In this document: positions 1-7,046 of the stretch, one piece after another | How the letters are laid out: each line of letters begins with the position of its first letter | How positions within the stretch are numbered: position 1 is the stretch's first letter | DNA from: Chloroflexota bacterium | Lineage (GTDB): Bacteria > Chloroflexota > Dehalococcoidia > E44-bin15 | Assembly (NCBI GenBank): GCA_015222405.1 | Contig: JADFVG010000193.1 | Location: 1-12,743, forward strand | Direction of reading: 5' to 3' | Length of the DNA stretch: 12,743 nt | Made by a program: the position numbers and the translations under genes | Notes under the pieces: generated by a model | Database searches by the model: none | What the model was told of the DNA's origin: nothing | What the model saw: the letters and a program-made list of their open reading frames with translations, nothing else

Positions 1-2172
1 AATGAGCTTAGCCACATTGAGCGCCCCTTCGACGGAGGTGGCAGCGCCGCCCGGAGGCTGGGGGATGCCCAGCCTGTTCATCAGATTCTCAAAACGCTGG
101 CGAGCCTCGGCCTCATCAATGGCCTCGGCGCTGGAGCCCAGGATGGGCATGCCACTGCGGGCCAACGGATCGGCAAGGTTAATCGCCGTTTGCCCGCCAA
201 ATTGCACGATGGAGGAGGGGATGAGACCTCTGGGGAGACCCTCAAGCTCGATGCCCTCGTTCTCCAGGATATCGCGCACGCTCTCCTCGTCCAGGGCCTC
301 AAAGTAGAGGCGATCTGAAGTATCGAAGTCGGTGGACACCGTCTCCGGGTTGGAATTAACGATGATGCTCTTGAAGCCCGCCTCCTGAAGCGCCCACGCA
401 GAGTGGACGCTGCAATAGTCGAATTCGATGCCCTGCCCGATGCGAATGGGGCCGCTGCCGATGACCACCGCTTTATTCCCCTCCAGGGGCTCGGCCTCGT
501 TCTCCTGCTCGTAGGTGCTATAGAAGTAGGGGGTCTGGGCGGCAAACTCGGCGGCACAGGTATCCACCAATTTATAGACGGGCAAGATTTGCCACCGGCG
601 GCGCAGCTCCCTGACCTGCTCCGGCAGCCGGTCGGCCAGGGTTCCTATCTGCTCATCGGAGAATCCGAGGCGCTTTGCCTGCCACAGGAGCTGGGGCGTA
701 AGCGTCTCTGAGAGGAGGCGCTTCTCCATATCAACGATGTTCTGGAACTTGTACATGAACCAGGGGTCGATCCCCGTCTCGCGGGCGAGGTCATCGGGGC
801 TTGCCCCCCTTCTCAGCGAGGCCATCAAGCCCCAGAGGCGGAGGTCATTGGGCTCCAGCGGGAAGCGGTCCTTCCAGCTTGGGTCCTCCCAGAGCAGGGA
901 CTTGGCCCCCGTCTCCAGGGAGCGCACCGCCTTCTGGATCGCCGCCTCAAAGCAGCGGTCAATGGCCATCACCTCGCCAGTGGCCTTCATCTGGGTGCCG
1001 AGGTTGCGGTCGCCTGAGGCGAACTTGTCGAACGGCCAGCGCGGTATCTTGACCACGCAGTAGTCCAGGGCGGGCTCGAAGGCGGCCATGGTCTTACCCG
1101 TCACCTGGTTTAATATCTCGTCCAGCCTGCGGCCAACAGCTATCTTGGCTGCAACGCGGGCGATGGGATAGCCCGTCGCCTTGGAGGCCAGGGCCGAGCT
1201 ACGGCTGACACGGGGATTAACCTCGATGACATAGTAAGGAGGGAGGCCGTTTTGCAGATGCTCATAAACCTCGCTGCTTCCCCCCGGCGGCCATCGCTCC
1301 GCCACCATCGGCGCTGGCGCCAGGGCAAACTGGATATTGCACCCACCCTCAACTCCCAGGGCTTTGATGATCTTGATGCTCGCCGAACGGAGCATCTGAT
1401 GCTCTTTATCAGAGAGGGTCTGAGATGGGGCGATCACGATGCTATCGCCGGTGTGAACCCCCATGGGGTCGATGTTCTCCATGTTGCAAATGGTGACGCA
1501 ATTATCTGCGGCGTCACGCATCACCTCATACTCGATCTCCTTCCAGCCGACAACGCTTTTTTCGATGAGCACCTGATGGACGGGGCTCACCGCCAGCCCG
1601 ATAGTGGCGATGAACTCGAACTCCTCCATAGTTGTGGCATGGCCGCCGCCGGTGCCGCCCAGGGTGTATGCCGGGCGAATCACCACCGGCAGACCGATAG
1701 CCTCGACTGCCTGGCGCGCCTCCTCTATAGTGGTGGCGATGTGGCTTTCGGGGACCGGCTCGCCAATCTCGGCGAGCATATTCTTGAACAACTCCCTGTC
1801 CTCCGCCTTGCGGATGGTGTCGATGGGGGTGCCCAGGCAGCGCACATTGTATTTGTCGAGGATGCCGGCATTTGCCAGGTCAACGGCGAGGTTGAGCCCC
1901 GTCTGCCCGCCGAGGGTGGGGAGAAGCCCATCGGGGCGCTCGCGCTCAATGATACGCGCTATCACCTCGACGGTGAGCGGCTCGATATAGACGACGTCGG
2001 CGATGCCCTCATCGGTCATGATGGTGGCCGGGTTGGAGTTGACCAGGACGGAGGTAACGCCCTCCTCCCTGAGCGCCTTGCACGCCTGGGTGCCGGCGTA
2101 GTCAAACTCCGCCGCCTGCCCGATGACGATGGGCCCCGAGCCAATCACTAGGACTTTAGAGATTTTGGTCAT
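1..2172 (-). CDS. carB: Carbamoyl-phosphate synthase large subunit, N-terminal 724 residues (cut by window edge)
   Basis: The gene makes carbamoyl phosphate from bicarbonate, two ATP and the ammonia delivered by CarA. I translated the minus strand from the ATG at 2172 and the frame stays open for 724 codons to the window edge; the family has about 1,070 residues, so about a third is missing. The first ATP-grasp half starts with IGSGPIVIGQAAEFDYAGTQ near residue 10, and has the metal/ATP-site segment VIEVNPRVSRSSALASKATG near 315. The connecting domain follows, and the second synthetase half starts at IGSGPIRIGQGIEFDY near 571. Compared with E. coli CarB as I remember it, about 21 extra residues (roughly 285-310, rich in Pro and Gly) precede the metal-ligand Glu317. 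No frameshift is seen. The Shine-Dalgarno sequence is weak (TGAGAG). The start lies 8 bases after the stop of the inserted gene 2181-2813, so it probably depends on read-through from the pyr operon. Confidence 0.97.
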   Translation of the reverse strand, partial: MTKISKVLVIGSGPIVIGQAAEFDYAGTQACKALREEGVTSVLVNSNPATIMTDEGIADVVYIEPLTVEVIARIIERERPDGLLPTLGGQTGLNLAVDLANAGILDKYNVRCLGTPIDTIRKAEDRELFKNMLAEIGEPVPESHIATTIEEARQAVEAIGLPVVIRPAYTLGGTGGGHATTMEEFEFIATIGLAVSPVHQVLIEKSVVGWKEIEYEVMRDAADNCVTICNMENIDPMGVHTGDSIVIAPSQTLSDKEHQMLRSASIKIIKALGVEGGCNIQFALAPAPMVAERWPPGGSSEVYEHLQNGLPPYYVIEVNPRVSRSSALASKATGYPIARVAAKIAVGRRLDEILNQVTGKTMAAFEPALDYCVVKIPRWPFDKFASGDRNLGTQMKATGEVMAIDRCFEAAIQKAVRSLETGAKSLLWEDPSWKDRFPLEPNDLRLWGLMASLRRGASPDDLARETGIDPWFMYKFQNIVDMEKRLLSETLTPQLLWQAKRLGFSDEQIGTLADRLPEQVRELRRRWQILPVYKLVDTCAAEFAAQTPYFYSTYEQENEAEPLEGNKAVVIGSGPIRIGQGIEFDYCSVHSAWALQEAGFKSIIVNSNPETVSTDFDTSDRLYFEALDEESVRDILENEGIELEGLPRGLIPSSIVQFGGQTAINLADPLARSGMPILGSSAEAIDEAEARQRFENLMNRLGIPQPPGGAATSVEGALNVAKLI

Positions 2173-2180
2173 AGATACTC

Positions 2181-2813
2181 TCACAATTTTTGGCAAATTG
2201 GACAATTTTTGAGCTTCTTGAACGTCTTACCGATCTCATATTTGCGGATATAACTGCTGTCGGCTGCCAACTTCGCCCCGAAGCGCTTAAAATCCTCTAC
2301 TAAGCTTTCTGCGTGATCAGATAACCTCTTTCCGCTTTCCTCACAAGCGGCGTGAGCGCTTTCTAAATCAGAGCCAAGCTCTATAGAGCGAACATCCTTT
2401 GCTTCCTCTACTTCCTCTATGAGACCAACAGCAGTTCTCTGAACCTCAAACTCTCTATAAAGTTTATTGTGCTCTACAGCTTTGTGTTTAAGATGCCCCC
2501 ACTCAACCACCTTTTCAGGAAAATGCAGCTCAAAACAGCGAAAGAAATCGCCTTCTTCGAATTTAAAGTTTTCAAAGGAAGTATAGCTGGCTCTCTCGAA
2601 TACCAGTTCCCCATCTTCATACCTGCCAACTCTTGTCACAACTGTTAACATCGGCTCTATGACCTTGCCGCTTAAGTCCTCAAAGTGTATCCTCAACTTT
2701 CTATTTAATTCTTCGTTCCTAGCTCGCAGCCGATTAGCAAGCAGAGGGCCAACAAATACCCCTATAGCAGTAATCGAACCTACGACAACTCCTGCGATTT
2801 CTGCACCACTCAT
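2181..2813 (-). CDS. Unknown protein with one N-terminal membrane helix and a C-terminal CPxC motif, between carA and carB
   Basis: I do not recognise this 210-residue protein. Residues about 5-26 form one hydrophobic, glycine-rich helix followed by Arg-rich residues (NRLRARNEELNRKLR), which suggests a membrane anchor with the rest in the cytoplasm. Residues 30-180 are charged and mostly helical-looking, with an FxxFELHFPEKVVEWGHLKHK stretch around 91-111. The tail ends in CPICQKL, a CPxC pair that might bind metal, but there is no second Cys pair nearby. The start is an ATG 20 bases after the carA stop; its Shine-Dalgarno sequence is poor (GGGG about 11 bases upstream). The carB ATG follows 8 bases after its stop. 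Base composition is more AT-rich than carA or carB, so I infer an insertion into an ancestral carA-carB pair. A role in pyrimidine synthesis is not indicated. Confidence 0.75.
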   Translation of the reverse strand: MSGAEIAGVVVGSITAIGVFVGPLLANRLRARNEELNRKLRIHFEDLSGKVIEPMLTVVTRVGRYEDGELVFERASYTSFENFKFEEGDFFRCFELHFPEKVVEWGHLKHKAVEHNKLYREFEVQRTAVGLIEEVEEAKDVRSIELGSDLESAHAACEESGKRLSDHAESLVEDFKRFGAKLAADSSYIRKYEIGKTFKKLKNCPICQKL

Positions 2814-2833
2814 ACCTGCTATTTCCCCATCAA

Positions 2834-3925
2834 CTATTTTCCCCTCACCATCTCCAGGAAGCGCTCGAAGGAGTTGACCGTGTCCTGGGGGCCGGGCGAG
2901 GCCTCGGAGTGATATTGAATGGAGAATATCGGCAGTTCCCTGTGCCTCAGCCCCTCCACCGTGCCATCGTTGAGGCTGATGTGGCTTACCTCAAGACCCC
3001 CCTTCACGCTGTCGGCATCCACGGCAAATCCGTGATTCTGGGCGGTTATATGCACCCGACCAGTCGCTAGCTCACGGACGGGGTGATTGGCGCCACGGTG
3101 CCCGAATTTGAGCTTGAAGGTCTTGCCGCCAAAGACCCGCCCCAAAAGCTGGTGGCCGAGGCAAATCCCCATGATGGGCTTTTGACCAATTAGATTTCGC
3201 ACCGTCTCCTCAAGGTAGGGGAGAGCAGGGTCGCCCGGGCCCGGGGAGAGCAGGATGCCATCGGGCTTGAAGGCGAGAATATCCTCGGCTGATGTGGTTG
3301 AGGGTACCACCGTGCAGGCGCAACCCAGCTTGGTCAGGTAGCGCAGGATGCTGAGCTTCAGCCCGCAGTCAACGACAACTATGTGATAGGCCGGGTTTTC
3401 ACCCGATGCCGGCTCCCAGCGGTAGAAGGCATCGGTGGTAACCTGCTTCACGAAATCGATATCGTCATAGCGAGGCAGCTTCTTTAGCTGCTCCAGAGCA
3501 TCCTCAGGCGAGTCCTCGGTTATCATCCCCATCATCACCCCCTCAGAGCGCAGGCGCCTGGTGATGGCGCGGGTATCAACGCCGCTGATGCCTGGGATGC
3601 GATTCGATAGCAAGTACTGGTGCAGGGTCGAAGAACCCTGCCAGTGGCTGGGAAGATGGCACTCCTCCCGCACCACAAAGCCCGCCACCTGGATGCGATT
3701 GGACTCGAAGTCCTGGCTATTGATGCCATAGTTCCCGATCATGGGATAGGTTGGAACCACGATCTGGCCGGCATAGGACGGGTCGGTGAGCATCTCCTGA
3801 TAGCCGGTCATGCTGGTATTGAACACCACCTCGCCATAGGCCGAGGCCTCGGCGCCAAAGGAATAGCCCTCATATACCGAGCCATCCTCAAGCACAAGAA
3901 AGACTTTTTCGCTTTTTTCGTTCAA
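2834..3925 (-). CDS. carA: Carbamoyl-phosphate synthase small (glutaminase) subunit
   Basis: The subunit hydrolyses glutamine and channels ammonia to CarB. The 363 residues have the usual order and nearly the usual length: an N-terminal CPSase small-chain domain (VLEDGSVYEGYSFG at 11-24, NTSMTGYQEMLTDPSYAGQI at 36-55), then a class I amidotransferase domain with the PGPGDP loop (228-233). The catalytic triad is visible: Cys255 in GICLGHQLLG, His339 and Glu341 in IQYHSEASPGP. The start is a TTG. Upstream in the same frame, tandem TAG stops leave no ATG or GTG, and AAGGGG lies 6 bases before the TTG. A 45-base gap separates it from pyrC. The next gene downstream is not carB but the AT-rich gene at 2181-2813, which is unusual because carA and carB normally sit side by side when linked. 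Confidence 0.97.
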   Translation of the reverse strand: MNEKSEKVFLVLEDGSVYEGYSFGAEASAYGEVVFNTSMTGYQEMLTDPSYAGQIVVPTYPMIGNYGINSQDFESNRIQVAGFVVREECHLPSHWQGSSTLHQYLLSNRIPGISGVDTRAITRRLRSEGVMMGMITEDSPEDALEQLKKLPRYDDIDFVKQVTTDAFYRWEPASGENPAYHIVVVDCGLKLSILRYLTKLGCACTVVPSTTSAEDILAFKPDGILLSPGPGDPALPYLEETVRNLIGQKPIMGICLGHQLLGRVFGGKTFKLKFGHRGANHPVRELATGRVHITAQNHGFAVDADSVKGGLEVSHISLNDGTVEGLRHRELPIFSIQYHSEASPGPQDTVNSFERFLEMVRGK

Positions 3926-3970
3926 ATGAGGCCCCTTATCACCACAATCGCCAATCTACTAAGGCCATCC

Positions 3971-5353
3971 TCAAGTACGAAAAGCCTCGCGGCTGATGGT
4001 CTCCAGCTTGACGGCATCCTCCTTATGAACAATCTCCCCCTGGCAGATAGTAGCCATCACCTTCCCCTTGAGCAGGCAGCCACCGAGGGGGGTGTTTTTG
4101 CCCTTGGAGGCAAATGCGGCAGGGTCAACGACCCATTCTGCCTCGGAGTCGAAGATGGCGACATCGCCGGCAGCGCCAACCCTCAGCGTGCCTATTTCGC
4201 TTTTTCGAACAATCTTCGCCGGCTCCGAAGCAAGCTTCGATATCAGGGTCATCAAATCTACCTTGCCATCGTGAACCAGGGTCAAAAGGCTGCCCAGCGC
4301 CGTCTCCAGGCCGCTGATGCCAAAGGCGGCGATGTCGAATTCGCACATCTTCTCCACATCCTCATGCGGAGCGTGATCGGTGGCAATGGCATCGATGACC
4401 CCTTCCTTTAAGGCATCAATTAGTGCCTCAACATCCCTCGCCGTTCTCAATGGCGGGTTCACTTTAGCATTGGTATCGTAAGCCAAGAGAGGTAATGAGC
4501 AAGGCTTCTCGTTATCCCAGCCATATCCCATAACCCTTTCCTCGGTCATGGTCAGGTGATGGGGAGTAACCTCGGCAGTAACCGGGATTCCCCTATCTTT
4601 AGCGCGACGGATGAGATCGGCGGAGCCAGCGGTGCTCACATGGGCGATATGCACCCTGCCACCGGTCATGTCGGCGAGGGCGATGTCCCGGGCAACCATG
4701 GCCTCCTCAGCAGCAGCGGGAATCCCCCTGAGTCCGAGCCTGGTGGAGACCCAGCCCTCGTTCATCACCCCGCCCTGCGAAAGCGAAACGTCCTCACAAT
4801 GGTCAATGAGAACCAGGTCGAAAGAACGGCTATATTCCAGGGCGTAACGCATCAGCCGCGCATCGGCTACCGGATTTCCATCATCGCTCAAGGCAACCAC
4901 ACCAGCCTCGGCGAGCTCACCCATCTCCACCATCTCCTCGCCGTTTCGCCCCTTGGTGATACACCCTATGGGCAGCACCCGAATCACCCCTTCGGCAGCA
5001 GCCTTCTTCTGGATGAATTCCACAGTGGCTCGCGTATCGATGGGGGGATTGGTATTGGCCATGCAGCAGACGGTGGTGAAGCCTCCCCTGGCTGCGGCGC
5101 GGGTCCCGGTGGCGATGGTCTCCTTCTCCTCAAAACCCGGCTCCCGCAAATGGCAGTGGAGGTCAACAAGGCCAGGGCAGACGATCATCCCCTCAGCGTG
5201 GATAACCTGGTACTGCTCAGGGGGCAGCTCCCCCGCTTTGTTGCTCCCCATCCAGGCGATGCACCCTTCAGCGATAAGAAGGTCGCCAACCTTATCGATT
5301 CCCTGGCTGGGGTCGATGATGCGGCCTCCAACAATTAGGAGCGGGATTGCCAT
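3971..5353 (-). CDS. pyrC: Dihydroorotase (type I, multifunctional-enzyme-like PyrC)
   Basis: The enzyme cyclises N-carbamoyl-aspartate to dihydroorotate, the third step to UMP. The 460 residues form an amidohydrolase with the DLHCHLREPG metal site (His66, His68), SDDG near 157, His185 in IDHCED, His238 in IAHVST, and ATDHAPH (Asp326). A VNPPLR substrate segment follows YDTNAK. These motifs fit class I dihydroorotases. About 17 extra residues (MGYGWDNEKPCSLPLLA, about 275-291) sit between TEERV and YDTNAK compared with common homologues. I chose the ATG at 5353 because it overlaps the pyrB stop as TGATG and has GGGAGG about 9 bases upstream; a GTG one codon earlier (5356) is also possible. 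The overlap implies translational coupling to pyrB. Confidence 0.95.
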   Translation of the reverse strand: MAIPLLIVGGRIIDPSQGIDKVGDLLIAEGCIAWMGSNKAGELPPEQYQVIHAEGMIVCPGLVDLHCHLREPGFEEKETIATGTRAAARGGFTTVCCMANTNPPIDTRATVEFIQKKAAAEGVIRVLPIGCITKGRNGEEMVEMGELAEAGVVALSDDGNPVADARLMRYALEYSRSFDLVLIDHCEDVSLSQGGVMNEGWVSTRLGLRGIPAAAEEAMVARDIALADMTGGRVHIAHVSTAGSADLIRRAKDRGIPVTAEVTPHHLTMTEERVMGYGWDNEKPCSLPLLAYDTNAKVNPPLRTARDVEALIDALKEGVIDAIATDHAPHEDVEKMCEFDIAAFGISGLETALGSLLTLVHDGKVDLMTLISKLASEPAKIVRKSEIGTLRVGAAGDVAIFDSEAEWVVDPAAFASKGKNTPLGGCLLKGKVMATICQGEIVHKEDAVKLETISREAFRT

Positions 5354-6339
5354 CACTGAGCACCTCCCATGAGCAGATAGAGGATTGCCATGCGCACTGC
5401 CACCCCGTTGGTTACCTGCTCCTCGATAACCGACTGGGCACCGTGAGCAACCTCAGCGGTGATCTCCACCCCTTCGTTCATCGGCCCGGGGTGAAGCACC
5501 AAGGCATTGGGTTTGGCCATTGACAGCCGCCTTAGGTCAAGCTGGTAGAACTGGATATATTCACGAATGCTGGGGAGAAGTCCCCGCTGTTGCCTTTCCT
5601 TCTGCAAGCGCAGGGGCATAACCACATCAGCCCCTTCCACGGCGCGATCAAGGCTTGGTTCCATGGTGACAAGGGGGAAAGCGGGAGGGCCCAGGCCCAC
5701 AGGTATCAGGGTAGGCGGGGCACATAGAACCACCTCCACCCCCATCTTGGTCAAGCCCCAGATATTGGAACGGGCCACCCGGCTATGCAGGATATCGCCA
5801 ACTATCACCACCTTCGCCCCCTCCACCGTGCCCAAATGCTCCCTCATGGTATAGAGGTCGAGGAGGCCCTGAGTGGGATGGGCATGGCAGCCATCGCCGC
5901 CGTTTATCACGGTTACATCGACATGCTGAGCAATGAGGTAAGGGGCTCCGGCGTGGTAGTGACGCATCACGATGACATCGGCGCCCAAGGCCTGGATAGT
6001 GCGGACGGTATCAATGAGAGATTCCCCTTTCTCGGTACTGCTGCCGGAAGCACTGATGTTAATTACATCGGCGCTGAGGCTCTTTGCCGCCTGCTCGAAG
6101 GAGATGCGGGTGCGAGTGCTGGCCTCATAGAACATAGTGACCAGGGTCTTGCCCCTGAGCGTGGGCACCTTCTTGATCTCACGCTGGAAAACCTCCTTCA
6201 TGGCATCGGCAGTTTCAAAAACCAGCTCTATCTCCTCCCTGGTGAAGTCGTCCAGGTCGAGGACATGACGCCGCCGCGAACGCTGTGCCTCCAAGGGCGG
6301 CAAAGGCTCAGATAATTCTTCCTGTTTCGTTGTTCTCAT
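5353..6339 (-). CDS. pyrB: Aspartate carbamoyltransferase catalytic subunit
   Basis: The enzyme joins carbamoyl phosphate and aspartate, the committed step of pyrimidine synthesis. The 328-residue protein carries the carbamoyl-phosphate motif STRTR (74-78, within FYEASTRTRISFE), the SSTEKGES loop with Lys104, a GDGCHAHPTQGLLDLYT segment (148-164) and the aspartate-domain signature HPGPMNEG (283-290). About 20 N-terminal residues (to RRRHVL) precede the usual beginning of the family and look disordered; the common homologue is near 305-310 residues. The ATG lies 8 bases after the pyrR stop, with a GGGG stretch as a weak ribosome binding site. The stop overlaps the pyrC start. No pyrI regulatory subunit is seen, which fits PyrR control at the RNA level instead of allosteric control through PyrI. 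Confidence 0.97.
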   Translation of the reverse strand: MRTTKQEELSEPLPPLEAQRSRRRHVLDLDDFTREEIELVFETADAMKEVFQREIKKVPTLRGKTLVTMFYEASTRTRISFEQAAKSLSADVINISASGSSTEKGESLIDTVRTIQALGADVIVMRHYHAGAPYLIAQHVDVTVINGGDGCHAHPTQGLLDLYTMREHLGTVEGAKVVIVGDILHSRVARSNIWGLTKMGVEVVLCAPPTLIPVGLGPPAFPLVTMEPSLDRAVEGADVVMPLRLQKERQQRGLLPSIREYIQFYQLDLRRLSMAKPNALVLHPGPMNEGVEITAEVAHGAQSVIEEQVTNGVAVRMAILYLLMGGAQ

Positions 6340-6347
6340 CCGACCCC

Positions 6348-6884
6348 CTAATCGCTTCTTATAATCGCCACCTCATCCCTGCCATCGGTCTCCTTGAGCC
6401 TCACCTCCACGTCTTCATCGAAGGCAGTGGGCATATTCTTACCCACGTAGTCGGCACGGATAGGAAGCTCCCGATGTCCACGGTCAACGAGCACCGCGAG
6501 CTGAATGGAACGGGGGCGCCCGAAATCGATGAGGGCATCCATGGCAGCTCGGATGCTGCGTCCGGTATAAAGGACGTCATCGACCAGAATTATGCTCTTC
6601 CCCATGATATCGGTGGGCATAAATGTGGGGCGAACCGGAGGCTGCCAGTCCACAGAGAAGACGTCATCGCGATAGAGGTTAATATCCAGGGCACCGATGG
6701 GGACTTCTACCCCCTCAAACCCCTTTATCTCGGCTGCAAGCCTCTCCGCCAGGGGTACGCCACGGGTGCGCATCCCGATAAAGACAAGCCCATCGCAGCC
6801 GTGGTTTTTCTCCACAATCTCGTGGGCGACGCGGGTCAAGGCACGGCGGATGTCTTCCTCGTTTAGGATCACCTTCTCAGGCAT
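6348..6884 (-). CDS. pyrR: PyrR, UMP-sensing RNA-binding attenuator (and uracil phosphoribosyltransferase-like) protein
   Basis: PyrR binds the pyr leader RNA when UMP is high and causes termination; family members often also have uracil phosphoribosyltransferase activity. The 178 residues match the family length. The PRPP loop is intact (IILVDDVLYTGRS, 98-110), and GALDINLYRDD (64-74) and LVDRGHRELPIRADYVGKN (132-150) are typical of PyrR. It is the first gene of the pyr operon, directly after the attenuator. The ATG (6882-6884) follows the terminator U-tract by one base, and its best Shine-Dalgarno sequence, GAGG at 6893-6896, is inside the 3' arm of the terminator hairpin. The gene therefore probably controls its own expression both by termination and by hiding its ribosome binding site. 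Confidence 0.97.
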   Translation of the reverse strand: MPEKVILNEEDIRRALTRVAHEIVEKNHGCDGLVFIGMRTRGVPLAERLAAEIKGFEGVEVPIGALDINLYRDDVFSVDWQPPVRPTFMPTDIMGKSIILVDDVLYTGRSIRAAMDALIDFGRPRSIQLAVLVDRGHRELPIRADYVGKNMPTAFDEDVEVRLKETDGRDEVAIIRSD

Positions 6885-6885
6885 G

Positions 6886-6912
6886 AAAAAATCCTCTTGC
6901 TGACAAGAGGAT
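6886..6912 (-). terminator. Intrinsic terminator of the pyr attenuator, overlapping the pyrR ribosome binding site
   Basis: On the minus strand the sequence ATCCTCTTG, a TCAG loop and CAAGAGGAT form a perfect 9-bp hairpin directly followed by six T. The pyrR ATG comes one base after the T run. The 3' arm contains GAGG, 8 bases before the ATG. Confidence 0.92.
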
Positions 6913-6956
6913 GAAACTTCTCTCTGTATTTACTTGCGCCACCGTTTCCCCTTGCC
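6902..6956 (-). promoter_or_regulatory. Predicted antiterminator of the pyr leader
   Basis: On the minus strand GGCAAGGGG (6948-6956) can pair over nine positions, two of them G-U, with CCTCTTGTC (6902-6910), which includes the terminator's 5' arm. AAAC (6944-6947) may add four pairs with GTTT (6914-6917) across a small bulge. The 5' arm overlaps the 3' side of the PyrR-binding hairpin, so the two structures exclude each other. That is the arrangement known for PyrR attenuators. Confidence 0.8.
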
Positions 6957-6981
6957 AGCCTCGCGGGACTGGATTTAAAGG
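6950..6981 (-). promoter_or_regulatory. PyrR-binding (anti-antiterminator) hairpin
   Basis: On the minus strand the loop reads TCCCGCGAGG (6959-6968), an exact fit to the UCCNGNGAGG recognition loop of PyrR binding sites as I know them. It is closed by CCAG/CTGG and, past an internal bulge of TAAAT-like bases, by CCTT/AAGG. It lies downstream of the promoter and upstream of the terminator. When PyrR-UMP holds this hairpin, the antiterminator cannot form and transcription should stop at 6886-6912. Confidence 0.92.
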
Positions 6982-7009
6982 TTCAACCGCGAATTCAGCT
7001 TGTTATACT

Positions 7010-7038
7010 ATTATAACACTTTACCCATCGCTTTTCAA
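7010..7038 (-). promoter_or_regulatory. Promoter of the pyr operon
   Basis: On the minus strand TTGAAA (7033-7038) and a perfect TATAAT (7010-7015) are 17 bases apart. The -35 starts 8 bases after the tmk stop codon. Initiation is expected near 7003, giving a leader of about 120 nt before pyrR. A perfect inverted repeat, GTTATA-ATAG-TATAAC (7002-7017), covers the -10 and the likely start site and could be an operator, or just a melting-prone AT element. Confidence 0.88.
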
Positions 7039-7046
7039 CCCTTTTT

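Noticed and set aside
1252..2151. A 299-codon open frame on the plus strand
   Set aside because: It is antisense to carB, whose minus-strand translation is conserved without a break over the whole region. The plus-strand protein has no recognisable motif.
3940..3968. A 9-codon mini-frame (MALVDWRLW) between pyrC and carA
   Set aside because: It has an ATG but no clear ribosome binding site of its own and no conserved pattern. It is too short to support as a leader.
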